DNA from: Clostridium sp. AN503
GTDB taxonomy: Bacteria > Bacillota > Clostridia > Lachnospirales > Lachnospiraceae
Assembly: GCF_040719375.1 (NCBI RefSeq)
Contig: NZ_JBFDTP010000002.1
Coordinates: 62,001-126,000, forward strand
DNA length: 64,000 bases
Direction: 5' to 3'
Shown here in pieces: positions 25,441-33,911 of the stretch. The translations under genes were made by a program, and so were the position numbers. Under the pieces are notes generated by a model that did not search any database, was not told where the DNA came from, and was given only the letters and a program-made list of their open reading frames with translations. Positions within the stretch are counted from its first letter, which is position 1. The number at the start of each line of letters is the position of its first letter.

Positions 25441-25449
25441 ACGGGAGAA

Positions 25450-25497
25450 GGCGCGTTCATATATACGGCAAAAAGTTGCTTGAAAGCGCCGTTATTT
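25450..25497 (+). terminator. weak terminator-like hairpin after the enolase-superfamily gene
   Basis: GGCGCGTTC (25450-25458) pairs with GAAAGCGCC (25482-25490) with one mismatch; an inner GCAA/TTGC stem shortens the loop. GTTATTTTC follows. The fold is modest, so termination may be partial. Confidence 0.35.
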
Positions 25498-25512
25498 TCG
25501 TGAATTTGCGGA

Positions 25513-25578
25513 TTGCAGACAGGAGCGCTCCTATAGTAAAATACTGATTTGTAGCTTTTGAGTGAGAACGTATTTTAC
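25513..25578 (+). promoter_or_regulatory. promoter region with two palindromes upstream of MATE gene
   Basis: Possible promoter TTGCAG (25513-25518), 18 bp, TAAAAT (25537-25542). Its spacer holds a perfect 12-bp palindrome AGGAGCGCTCCT (25521-25532). GTAAAATAC (25536-25544) and GTATTTTAC (25570-25578) form a 9-bp inverted repeat straddling the start point. These look like regulator sites or a leader hairpin. Confidence 0.45.
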
Positions 25579-25598
25579 ATAGTAGATATAGGAGACGT

Positions 25599-26999
25599 AT
25601 GGAAATATCACAGAAGAAAGGCAGTTCCCCGATCCGGGATATGACGGAGGGGAATCCGGTGACGCTGATCCTTGGGTTTGCCATCCCCATGCTTTTGGGA
25701 ACCCTGTTCCAGCAGTTTTACAGTATGGTGGATACGATCATCGTCGGGAAGTTCCTCGGCGTGGATGCGCTGGCGGCGGTCGGTTCCACCGGGGCCATCA
25801 ATTTCATGGTAAACGGATTTGTTATCGGGGTATGCGCGGGCTTTGCGATCCCGGTGGCGCAGCGGTTCGGGGCGCGGGATCATAAGAGCATGAGGAAGTA
25901 CGTGGCGAACGCCATGTGGCTGACGATCGTGTTTGCCGCAGTGATGACGGTGGTGATCGGAGCGCTGACCGGGAATATCCTGGTGTGGATGAAGACTCCG
26001 GAGAATATCATAGAGGGCGCTTATAAGTATATTTTTATTATCTTTTTGGGCATTCCGGTCACCTATCTTTACAATATAACCGCCAGTATCATCCGCGCGC
26101 TGGGGGACTCCAAGACGCCGGTGTATTTCCTGATCCTGTCTTCACTGGTGAATATTGTGCTGGACTATGTGACCATCCGGTATCTTGGCATGGGCGTGGC
26201 GGGACCGGCTGTTGCCACTGTGATCTCCCAGGCGGCGTCCGGGGTCCTGTGCGTGGTTTACATGAAAAAGAAGTTTACGATCCTTCGTTTTGAGAAGGGG
26301 GAGATGGAGCTGGACGGGCATATCTGCCTGAACCTGTGCAATATGGGGATTCCCATGGGGCTGCAGTATTCCATCACGGCGATCGGTTCTGTGATTCTCC
26401 AGACTGCGGTCAATACCCTTGGTTCCGTGGCGGTGGCGTCTGTGACGGCAGGTCAGAAGATCACCATGTTCTTCTGCTGCGTCTTTGACGCGCTGGGCGG
26501 GACCATGGCGACCTATGTGGGGCAGAACGTAGGAGCCGGGAAACTGGACCGCATTGAGAGCGGCGTAAAGGCGGCGACGGTCATCGGCTCGGTTTATTCT
26601 GTGGCTGCGTTTGCGGTGCTGTTTTTCTTCGGCGGTTATATTCCGCTGCTGTTTGTGGATGCGGACCAGGTACAGGTGATCGCCCAGGCGCACCAGTTTT
26701 TGATCTTGAACTCCCTGTTCTTTGTACCGCTGGTGTTTGTGAATGTGTGGCGGTTCGCGATCCAGGGGCTGGGGTATTCGGGATTTGCGATCCTGGCGGG
26801 AGTCTGCGAGATGGTGGCGCGGGCGCTGGCCGGGTTTATCGGGATCCCGCTGTTTGGGTATACGGCAGTGTGTCTGGCCTCGCCGTTGGCGTGGATATTC
26901 GCAGACTGTTTTTTGATTCCGGCGTTTAAGCATTGTATTAACAGGCTGAGGAAGCTGTTTGCGGGGCGGGAGACGGTTGGGGGCGGGGAAGAAAAGTGA
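25599..26999 (+). CDS. MATE family multidrug efflux transporter
   Basis: A 466-residue, 12-helix MATE antiporter of the DinF/NorM superfamily, expected to expel drugs or metabolites using an ion gradient. The start region MTEGNPVTLILGFAIPMLLGTLFQQFYSMVDTIIVG (quoted in parts) has the Q-F-Y-S-M-V-D-T motif of helix 1, and LGDSKTP near residue 170 is the conserved cytoplasmic loop. The second half repeats the pattern (GMGIPMGLQYSITAIG region). The N-terminal 20 residues are hydrophilic. The gene is alone, with a palindrome-rich promoter and a strong terminator. Substrate unknown. Confidence 0.92.
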   Translation: MEISQKKGSSPIRDMTEGNPVTLILGFAIPMLLGTLFQQFYSMVDTIIVGKFLGVDALAAVGSTGAINFMVNGFVIGVCAGFAIPVAQRFGARDHKSMRKYVANAMWLTIVFAAVMTVVIGALTGNILVWMKTPENIIEGAYKYIFIIFLGIPVTYLYNITASIIRALGDSKTPVYFLILSSLVNIVLDYVTIRYLGMGVAGPAVATVISQAASGVLCVVYMKKKFTILRFEKGEMELDGHICLNLCNMGIPMGLQYSITAIGSVILQTAVNTLGSVAVASVTAGQKITMFFCCVFDALGGTMATYVGQNVGAGKLDRIESGVKAATVIGSVYSVAAFAVLFFFGGYIPLLFVDADQVQVIAQAHQFLILNSLFFVPLVFVNVWRFAIQGLGYSGFAILAGVCEMVARALAGFIGIPLFGYTAVCLASPLAWIFADCFLIPAFKHCINRLRKLFAGRETVGGGEEK

Positions 27000-27018
27000 A
27001 AAGTGGAATTGTGAATTG

Positions 27019-27068
27019 TTCGCGATGGCAAATGTTTAGTTGGGAAATATTTGCTGTCGCGAATTTTT
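27019..27068 (+). terminator. terminator after the first MATE gene
   Basis: TTCGCGATGGCAAAT (27019-27033) pairs over 15 bp with ATTTGCTGTCGCGAA (27049-27063), with two G-U pairs, followed by five T. Confidence 0.85.
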
Positions 27069-27110
27069 GGGTCAAAATATTTTTAGGTTTGGCTGCGAAG
27101 ATCTCGGCCC

Positions 27111-27139
27111 TTTACATTTCCTCTCCAACCTGCTAGAAT
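27111..27139 (+). promoter_or_regulatory. promoter of pth-mfd
   Basis: TTTACA (27111-27116), exactly 17 bp, TAGAAT (27134-27139): a good sigma-A promoter about 120 bases ahead of pth. Confidence 0.75.
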
Positions 27140-27150
27140 AAAACCACGCA

Positions 27151-27193
27151 GCGTTAATTTTCACCCCCCCATGGGAAGAAAATTAGCGCTTTT
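27151..27193 (+). promoter_or_regulatory. leader hairpin with T-run, possible attenuator
   Basis: GCGTTAATTTTC (27151-27162) pairs with GAAAATTAGCGC (27178-27189), one wobble; the loop contains a run of seven C; TTTT follows. It starts a few bases after the predicted transcription start, so it may terminate early transcripts or protect the 5' end. Confidence 0.5.
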
Positions 27194-27258
27194 GGTGCGT
27201 TGCACGAGCAGGCAGAAAACTGGCAGCATAAATGGCGAGAGAGCAGGGAGAATAAATT

Positions 27259-27837
27259 ATGTATCTGATTGCAGGACTTGGAAACCCCACAAAGGAATAT
27301 GATAAAACAAGGCACAATGTAGGTTTTTCGGTGATTGATGTGCTGGCGGACAAGTATGGTATCGATGTCAGCGAACGGAAGCACCGGGCGTACTGTGGGA
27401 AGGGCGTGATAGAGGGGCAGAAGGTGCTCCTTGTGAAGCCGCAGACCTTCATGAATTTAAGCGGGGAGAGCCTTCGGGCGGCGGTGGATTATTATAAGAT
27501 CCCGCCGGAGGAGATCATCGTGATCTATGATGACATCAGCCTGGAGCCGGGCCAGCTCCGGATCCGGTTGAAAGGCAGCGCAGGGGGACACAATGGGATT
27601 AAAAATATCATTGCCCAGCTTGGAACCCAGGAATTTCCCCGGATCAAGGTAGGGGTCGGAGCGAAGCCGCCGAGGATGGATCTGGCGGACTATGTTCTCA
27701 GCCGTTTTTCCAGGGGAGAGCAGGCGCAGATGGATGATGCCTTTAAAGAAGCGGCGGACGCTGCCGTCATGATGATGACGGACGGAGCTGAGCGGGCTAT
27801 GAACCATTATAATGCAAAAAAGCGGATCGAAGAATGA
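27259..27837 (+). CDS. pth: peptidyl-tRNA hydrolase
   Basis: A 192-residue Pth that recycles peptidyl-tRNA released from stalled ribosomes. The family signature is intact: AGLGNPTKEYDKTRHNVGF with the catalytic His at residue 20, KPQTFMNLSGES with the substrate-binding Asn near 68, YDDISLEPGQLRIR with its Asp near 93, and the GSAGGHNGIKNI loop near 110. Length matches the bacterial family (185-195). In many Firmicutes pth precedes mfd, as here. The predicted promoter and a leader hairpin lie upstream. Confidence 0.97.
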   Translation: MYLIAGLGNPTKEYDKTRHNVGFSVIDVLADKYGIDVSERKHRAYCGKGVIEGQKVLLVKPQTFMNLSGESLRAAVDYYKIPPEEIIVIYDDISLEPGQLRIRLKGSAGGHNGIKNIIAQLGTQEFPRIKVGVGAKPPRMDLADYVLSRFSRGEQAQMDDAFKEAADAAVMMMTDGAERAMNHYNAKKRIEE

Positions 27838-27897
27838 GACAGTACGACAGACAGTACGACAGACAGTACGCTGGACGGGACACGGGACGGGACACGG
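27838..27897 (+). repeat. two adjoining 12-bp tandem repeats between pth and mfd
   Basis: GACAGTACGACA at 27838-27849 and 27850-27861, with a partial third unit (GACAGTACG) at 27862-27870; then GACGGGACACGG at 27874-27885 and 27886-27897 followed by GACC. Both units are 12 bp and start with GAC. The tract begins directly after the pth stop codon. Confidence 0.85.
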
Positions 27898-27943
27898 GAC
27901 CAGAGACAGTGCGGGGATGACCGCAACATGACAGGAGTGCAGG

Positions 27944-30900
27944 ATGAGTAAGGTATTTGCCAATCCATTGATAGAATTAATTGAATATGAGGACTTAAAC
28001 AGCGATTTAAAGAAGGGCAGAGGTCCGGTGCAGGTCAGCGGCTGCATGGATTCCCAGAAGGTCCATCTGATGCAGGAGACTGCAGATGAGGTGCCGTGGA
28101 AGCTGGTGGTGACTTACGACGAGGCGCGGGCAAAGGAAATCTATGATGATTTTGGATGTTTCCGGCAGGATGTGTGGCTGTACCCGGCCAAGGATCTTTT
28201 GTTCTACAGCGCGGACATCCACGGGAACCTGCTCACAAGACGGCGGATCCAGGTGCTGCGCCATCTGATGGAGGATGAGACCGGCGTGGTGGTGACCACC
28301 TTAGACGGGCTGATGGACCATCTGCTTCCGCTTGCTCAGATGCGGGGACAAACTTTGCATCTGGAGACAGGACAGGAACTGGATCTGGAGGCGTGGAAAA
28401 CGCGGCTGGCAGGTCTTGGCTATGAGCGGACCGGGCAGGTGGACGGCATGGGGCAGTTCTCGGTGCGCGGCGGGATTCTGGATATTTATCCGCTTACGGA
28501 GGAACAGCCGGTGCGGATCGAGCTGTGGGATACGGAGGTGGATTCTATACGGACCTTCGACCTGGAGAGCCAGCGTTCCATCGAGCAGCTGGACAGCATC
28601 GACATCTACCCGGCGACGGAGATCGTTCTGACGGGAGAGCAGCTTTTAAAAGGTACAGAGCGTATCCGGAAAGAAGGAAAGGCCCATGAAAAGAAACTGC
28701 GGGATGCAATGCAGACCGAGGAGGCACACCGCATATCCGGAATTGTGCGGGAGCTTACAGAAGGGATCGAGGAGGGCTTAAAGCAGCATGGACTGGATGC
28801 ATGGCTGTCCTATTTCAGCAATGAGACCGTTTCCTTTCTGGATTATTTTGATCCTGGGGCCAGCATGGTGTTTCTGGATGAGCCGGCCCGCCTTAAGGAA
28901 AAAGGCGAGGCGGTGGAACTGGAGTTTCGGGAGAGTATGGCCCATCGTCTGGAGAAGGGGTATCTGCTGCCGGGACAGACGGGCCTGCTTTATCCGGTAA
29001 AAGAGGTGCTTGCCCGGGCGCAGCGCAGCAATACGGTGTATTTAACCGGCCTGGAACAAAAGCTTCCGGGGATGACCGTGGAGAAGAAATACAGTATCAG
29101 CGTAAAGAATGTAAGCTCCTATCAGAACAGCTTTGAAATGCTGATCAAGGATCTGCAGCGCTGGAAGAAGGAGAATTACAGGGTTATCCTGCTGTCCGGG
29201 TCCCGTACCAGGGCGAGCCGTCTGGCGGGGGATCTGCGGGAATACGACCTGCGTGCATTCTGCCCGGATACGGAGGAACGGCAGGTGCAGCCGGGGGAGA
29301 TCCTGGTCACTTACGGAAACCTCCACCGGGGCTTTGAATATCCCCAGATCAAATTCGTGGTGATCACCGAAGGCGACATGTTCGGCACGGAGAAGAAAAA
29401 GAGGAAACGGAAAAAGACTACCTACGAGGGCAAGAAGATCCAGAGCTTTACCGAGCTTTCAGTGGGCGATTACGTGGTGCATGAGGACCATGGCCTGGGC
29501 GTCTACCGGGGGATCGAAAAGATCGAGCGGGATAAGATCGTCAAGGATTATCTGAAGATAGAATACGCCGACGGCGGCAACCTGTATCTGCCCGCCACCC
29601 GTCTTGACGGGATCCAGAAATACGCGGGGGCAGACGCAAAAGCCCCCAAGCTCAACAAGCTGGGCGGTGAACAGTGGAACCGGACTAAGACCAGGGTCAA
29701 GAGCGCGGTCAAGGAGATCGCCAAAGATCTGGTGGAACTGTATGCAGCCAGGCAGGAGGTAAATGGCTATCAGTATGGTTCAGATACCGTGTGGCAGAAA
29801 GAATTTGAGGAGCTGTTCCCTTACGAAGAGACGGACGACCAGATGGACGCGATCGATGCCACCAAGAAGGACATGGAGAGCCGGAGGATCATGGATCGTC
29901 TGATCTGCGGGGACGTGGGCTATGGGAAAACGGAGATCGCCCTGCGGGCGGCATTCAAAGCGATCCAGGAGGGCAAGCAGGTGGTATACTTAGTGCCGAC
30001 CACGATCCTGGCCCAGCAGCATTACAATACGTTCCTGCAGAGAATGAAGGACTTTCCGGTTCGGGTGGACTTGATGTCCAGGTTCCGCACACCGTCGGAG
30101 ATCAAAAAGACGGTCGAAGATCTCCAGAAGGGGTGGGTGGATATTGTGATCGGTACTCACCGGGTTTTATCAAAGGATGTGAAGTTCAAGGACCTGGGAC
30201 TTTTGATCATCGATGAGGAGCAGCGGTTTGGGGTGGCTCACAAGGAGAAAATCAAGAAACTCAAGGAAAATGTGGATGTGCTGACTCTGACGGCGACGCC
30301 GATCCCCAGGACGCTGCACATGAGCCTGGTGGGGATCCGGGACATGAGCGTTTTAGAGGAACCGCCGGTGGACCGGGTGCCGATCCAGACTTATGTGATG
30401 GAGTACAATGACGAGATGGTCCGCGAAGCCATCAACCGGGAAATGGCGCGGGGCGGACAGGTGTATTATGTATACAACCGTGTCAAGGACATTGATGAGA
30501 TAGCCGCCCATGTGCAGGAGCTGGTGCCGGATGCATCGGTGGTTTTTGCGCATGGGCAGATGCCGGAGCACCGTCTGGAGAAGATCATGTTTGATTTTAT
30601 AGCCGGGGACATTGATGTGCTGGTGTCCACCACGATCATTGAGACGGGGTTGGACATTCCCAACGCCAATACCATGATCATCCATGATGCGGACCGGATG
30701 GGGCTGTCCCAGCTCTATCAGCTGCGTGGGCGCGTGGGTCGTTCCAGCAGGACCTCTTATGCATTTCTGATGTACAAGCGGGATAAGCTTTTGAAAGAGG
30801 AGGCGGAAAAACGCCTTCAGGCGATCCGGGAATTCACAGAGCTTGGTTCCGGCATCAAGATCGCCATGCGGGATCTTGAGATCCGCGGGGCCGGGAATGT

Positions 30901-31477
30901 GCTGGGGGCAGAGCAGCACGGCCATATGGAGGCGGTGGGATACGACCTCTACTGCAAGCTGCTCAATCAGGCGGTGAAAGCGCTCCGCGGGCAGCGCAGC
31001 GAGGAAGATGAGTTTGAGACGGTCGTGGAGTGCGATATTGACGCGTACATTCCGGCGACGTATATCAAAAACGAGTACCAGAAGCTGGATATCTACAAAC
31101 GGATCTCCGGCATTGAAAATGAAGAAGAGTACATGGATATGCAGGATGAGCTTCTGGACCGTTTCGGAGACATTCCGAAGCCGGTGGAGAATCTCCTGGT
31201 GGTTGCGGCGCTGAAGGCATTGGCCCACCGGGCTTATGTGACGGAAGTGAAGGTAAACCGCCAGGAGGTGCGCCTCATCATGTTCCAGAAGGCAAAGCTG
31301 GATACCACCGGCATTCCGGAGCTTATCGGCCGGCAGAATGGGGCGCTCAAGTTCCAGATGGCGGACCAGCCGTATTTCCTCTATGTGGATAAGAAGAATA
31401 AGAACAAGGACTGCGCGGCAATGATGGATAAGGCCAAGGAGCTTTTGGACGGAATTGGGGCGCTGGCGGAGAAGTGA
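27944..31477 (+). CDS. mfd: transcription-repair coupling factor
   Basis: An 1177-residue ATPase that removes stalled RNA polymerase and brings UvrA to lesions. Domain order is complete: UvrB-like N-terminal region (1-340, with the VRGGILDIYPLTEEQPVRIELW block near 170), the RNA-polymerase-interacting CarD-like domain (about 505-565, GDYVVHEDHGLGVYRG), helicase with Walker A GDVGYGKTE (about 658-665) and DEEQ (about 755-758), TATPIPRTLHMSL, the second RecA lobe with GRVGRSSR, and the C-terminal TRCF domain (about 1020-1140). Ribosome site AGGAG upstream. No break is seen. Confidence 0.97.
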   Translation: MSKVFANPLIELIEYEDLNSDLKKGRGPVQVSGCMDSQKVHLMQETADEVPWKLVVTYDEARAKEIYDDFGCFRQDVWLYPAKDLLFYSADIHGNLLTRRRIQVLRHLMEDETGVVVTTLDGLMDHLLPLAQMRGQTLHLETGQELDLEAWKTRLAGLGYERTGQVDGMGQFSVRGGILDIYPLTEEQPVRIELWDTEVDSIRTFDLESQRSIEQLDSIDIYPATEIVLTGEQLLKGTERIRKEGKAHEKKLRDAMQTEEAHRISGIVRELTEGIEEGLKQHGLDAWLSYFSNETVSFLDYFDPGASMVFLDEPARLKEKGEAVELEFRESMAHRLEKGYLLPGQTGLLYPVKEVLARAQRSNTVYLTGLEQKLPGMTVEKKYSISVKNVSSYQNSFEMLIKDLQRWKKENYRVILLSGSRTRASRLAGDLREYDLRAFCPDTEERQVQPGEILVTYGNLHRGFEYPQIKFVVITEGDMFGTEKKKRKRKKTTYEGKKIQSFTELSVGDYVVHEDHGLGVYRGIEKIERDKIVKDYLKIEYADGGNLYLPATRLDGIQKYAGADAKAPKLNKLGGEQWNRTKTRVKSAVKEIAKDLVELYAARQEVNGYQYGSDTVWQKEFEELFPYEETDDQMDAIDATKKDMESRRIMDRLICGDVGYGKTEIALRAAFKAIQEGKQVVYLVPTTILAQQHYNTFLQRMKDFPVRVDLMSRFRTPSEIKKTVEDLQKGWVDIVIGTHRVLSKDVKFKDLGLLIIDEEQRFGVAHKEKIKKLKENVDVLTLTATPIPRTLHMSLVGIRDMSVLEEPPVDRVPIQTYVMEYNDEMVREAINREMARGGQVYYVYNRVKDIDEIAAHVQELVPDASVVFAHGQMPEHRLEKIMFDFIAGDIDVLVSTTIIETGLDIPNANTMIIHDADRMGLSQLYQLRGRVGRSSRTSYAFLMYKRDKLLKEEAEKRLQAIREFTELGSGIKIAMRDLEIRGAGNVLGAEQHGHMEAVGYDLYCKLLNQAVKALRGQRSEEDEFETVVECDIDAYIPATYIKNEYQKLDIYKRISGIENEEEYMDMQDELLDRFGDIPKPVENLLVVAALKALAHRAYVTEVKVNRQEVRLIMFQKAKLDTTGIPELIGRQNGALKFQMADQPYFLYVDKKNKNKDCAAMMDKAKELLDGIGALAEK

Positions 31478-31505
31478 TGGAAAGCAGAAACAGAGGATAG
31501 GGCAA

Positions 31506-32966
31506 ATGAGTAAAACTCTCAGGCGGCAGCCGGGGATCATGGCGTTTTTTTCATCACTGGGGGCGGCCATCCTGGTGATGGCGATGGTGGTGATCGGAAC
31601 AATGGTATATGGGGTGACGGTACAGAGCCGTCAGCAGGTGCAGTTCTTAAACCGTACGGCGGCCTGCAGCGAAATCCTGGCGGATCTATATGATATGGAA
31701 CAGGAGTTTATTGAATTTGGTCGGAACTGGTCGGAAGCGGGATATGAGGCTTACCTAAAATCCTGCGGACAGCTGGCAGAAGACCTGCAGACATTCCAGG
31801 CCTACTGCCAGGATGTCCAGCCAACGCTCAACGATATCCGGCGGATTGAAAGCTTTAACCTTTACCAGCAGCAACAGATCCGGGAAGCAATGGAAGGGGA
31901 GCGGATCCACTACGATGTGTACATCTATGTAGTGAATGGTTTAAACAGGCACCAGCAGCAAGCCATGGAGATGGCCCAGAGCGACATGGTGTCTGCCAGC
32001 AACGCCTATGAAAATGTTTCCCACAGGTTGTCCCGGCGGATGTTTTTTATGGCGGCGGTGTTTGCTGTGATGGCGGTGATGATGGGAGTGGTGCTGACAC
32101 GTTTTTCCATCGTGACAAAGCGGGCCATGGACAGCATGACGGGGTATTTTGACCGGCTTGCGGCCAGGGAGTGGGATACGCCGGATCTGGAGGACTCCCA
32201 GTACCGGGAATTTACGCTGATCTCCCGTACCGCCAACAGGATGAAGCAGGAGATCCGCAATTATGTGCGGGAGATCAAGAACCAGGCAAGGCTGGAAAAA
32301 CAGCTGGGTGAGGAGCGGCTGATCAATGAAAAACAGCAGGCGATGCTGATCTCTGCCCAGATGTCTGCACTGAGGGCGCAGGTGAACCCGCATTTTTTAT
32401 TTAATTCTCTGAATCTGATCGGAGTGACGGCGCTTGTGGGGGATTCCAAGACGGTAATGCAGATGGTGGAGGCTACCGGCAGGATCCTTCGCTATTCCCT
32501 GTATCACAGGGAGCTTATGACAGGCCTGGATGAGGAACTGGAGATTGTGTCCCAGTATCTGTTCCTGCAGAAATGCAGGTTCGGGGATGCGGTGAAGGTG
32601 GAAATACATAATGAACTGGAGGAAGAACAGATACGGATCCCCACCATGACGATCCAGCCGATCGTGGAAAATTGTTTTAAGCATGGTTTTGGAAATAAGG
32701 AGAACCTGCATATCCATATTTCCGTCACATGGGAAGGGGAGCAGGTATCAGTCTGTGTTATGGATGACGGGATCGGCTTTGATCCGGAAATGAGCCTGGA
32801 TAAGGATGAGGGCGGCATTGGTTTAAACAATATCAGAAAACGTCTTGAGCTGATGTATGGGGATGGCAATGCAGCCATGGAGATTGAAAGTGAGCCGGGG
32901 GTCTACAGCAGTGTCACGCTGCTCATCCCGCAGAAAGGAGGGGCAGATGAAGGTCCTGATCGTTGA
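31506..32966 (+). CDS. LytS/YesM-type sensor histidine kinase
   Basis: A 486-residue membrane kinase, start ATG 31506 after AGGATAGGG. Membrane helices lie at about 15-37 and 179-199, enclosing an extracytoplasmic sensor of about 140 residues rich in Gln and charged residues. A HAMP-like linker follows, then the His_kinase motif NPHFLFNSLN with phosphoacceptor His296, and an HATPase domain with NCFKHGF and DDGIGFDPE. This is the YesM class that pairs with AraC-type response regulators. It overlaps the regulator gene by 20 bases. With the TRAP operon downstream, it likely senses the compound taken up or a related sulfated or acidic molecule. Confidence 0.9.
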   Translation: MSKTLRRQPGIMAFFSSLGAAILVMAMVVIGTMVYGVTVQSRQQVQFLNRTAACSEILADLYDMEQEFIEFGRNWSEAGYEAYLKSCGQLAEDLQTFQAYCQDVQPTLNDIRRIESFNLYQQQQIREAMEGERIHYDVYIYVVNGLNRHQQQAMEMAQSDMVSASNAYENVSHRLSRRMFFMAAVFAVMAVMMGVVLTRFSIVTKRAMDSMTGYFDRLAAREWDTPDLEDSQYREFTLISRTANRMKQEIRNYVREIKNQARLEKQLGEERLINEKQQAMLISAQMSALRAQVNPHFLFNSLNLIGVTALVGDSKTVMQMVEATGRILRYSLYHRELMTGLDEELEIVSQYLFLQKCRFGDAVKVEIHNELEEEQIRIPTMTIQPIVENCFKHGFGNKENLHIHISVTWEGEQVSVCVMDDGIGFDPEMSLDKDEGGIGLNNIRKRLELMYGDGNAAMEIESEPGVYSSVTLLIPQKGGADEGPDR

Positions 32967-33678
32967 GGATGAGGTTTTGGAGCGCAAAGCCATGGTCCAT
33001 TTGATCCAAGAAGGCTTTCCCCAGGTGGGGCAGGTGCTGACGGCGGATAATGGCGAACGGGCAGTGGAGACAGCGGTCAGGGAGAGACCGGATCTGATCC
33101 TGATGGACATCAATCTGCCGCTGCTGGATGGCATCTCTGCCGCCGGAAGAATACGGAGAGAGCTGCCGGAGATCCGGATCATCATGGTGTCCGCCTACTC
33201 TGACTATGAGCATTTAAGAGGCTCTCTTTTGAACCAGGCGCTGGATTATCTGGTAAAGCCTTATTCTGTGGAGTCTTTTCATGAGTCGGTGAGCCGCGGG
33301 CTGCAGACGGAGAAGGAAAAAGAGGAGGCCATGCTGTATGGCAGGGCGGGTACGATCCGGAAGATCAAAAAATATCTGGAAACCCACTACGAGGAAAACC
33401 TTACGCTTCAGGATGCGGCGGATGTGGTGTGTCTGGAAAAATCTTATCTGGGCAGGCTGTTCCGCGAGGAGAGCGGCACTACGGTCATGGGTTATCTGAG
33501 GGAGGTGCGGATCTCCAGGGCGAAAGAGCTTTTATCCTGTGGGATGAATCCCGGGGAGGTGGCGGAAAAGACAGGATTTGGTGATCCTGCTTATTTTGCA
33601 AAATCTTTTAAACAGGCGACAGGGCTTTCTCCGGTAAGATACAGGGAGAGTCAGGGGAAACAGGAGGCTGGTGGCTGA
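32947..33678 (+). CDS. YesN-type response regulator, AraC family output
   Basis: A 243-residue regulator starting at ATG 32947 with AAAGGAGGGG directly upstream, inside the kinase gene's end. The receiver domain has E7-D8, phosphoacceptor Asp54 (LILMDINLPLLDG) and Lys104 (YLVKPYS). The AraC helix-turn-helix pair covers about 140-240, with TLQDAADVVCLEKSYLGRLFREE and the GFGDPAYFAKSFKQATGLSP signature. It probably activates the TRAP operon that starts 230 bases downstream, where two 7-bp direct repeats lie upstream of a weak -35. A terminator overlaps its last codons. Confidence 0.92.
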   Translation: MKVLIVEDEVLERKAMVHLIQEGFPQVGQVLTADNGERAVETAVRERPDLILMDINLPLLDGISAAGRIRRELPEIRIIMVSAYSDYEHLRGSLLNQALDYLVKPYSVESFHESVSRGLQTEKEKEEAMLYGRAGTIRKIKKYLETHYEENLTLQDAADVVCLEKSYLGRLFREESGTTVMGYLREVRISRAKELLSCGMNPGEVAEKTGFGDPAYFAKSFKQATGLSPVRYRESQGKQEAGG

Positions 33679-33701
33679 GTAGCTGCCGGCCTCCTGTTTT
33701 T
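33661..33701 (+). terminator. terminator overlapping the response regulator stop
   Basis: CAGGAGGCTGGTGGCT (33661-33676) pairs with 33681-33696 over 16 bp with three wobble pairs, a GAGT loop, and TTTTT after. The stem includes the last codons and stop of the regulator. Confidence 0.88.
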
Positions 33702-33767
33702 GTTGCACGGATATCTGTGTAAAATCCATTAAAAAAGACCCTGTAATGTTAAAAAAATGTGAAAAAT

Positions 33768-33831
33768 GTCGATTCTGTCATAAGATGGGTCGATTTTTTC
33801 CGTGGCACGTACAGGAATTACTTGCTAAAAT
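33768..33831 (+). promoter_or_regulatory. probable activator-dependent promoter of the TRAP operon
   Basis: TAAAAT (33826-33831) is a fair -10; 17 bp upstream the -35 is poor (TGGCAC, 33803-33808). GTCGATT occurs at 33768-33774 and 33789-33795, 21 bp apart, centred about 45 and 66 bases before the start point. This is how AraC-type activators usually sit. Confidence 0.5.
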
Positions 33832-33911
33832 GGAACCATCATAACAGGGGCGCGCTTGTGAGATAGTTCAGAAAAACATAAAGGGGAAAGAAAGACAGGA
33901 GGAGTTAAGGT

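Noticed and set aside
27838..27943. CRISPR-like array from the repeats after pth
   Set aside because: The units are contiguous 12-mers without spacers and no cas genes are near.
30353..31570. A 405-codon reverse-strand frame over the mfd 3' end
   Set aside because: Shadow of the mfd coding frame caused by codon bias; no start site or recognisable motif.
33803..33831. TGGCACG followed by TTGCT, resembling a sigma-54 promoter
   Set aside because: The gap is 12 bases instead of the needed 4, so the -24 and -12 elements are out of register; a sigma-A reading fits better.
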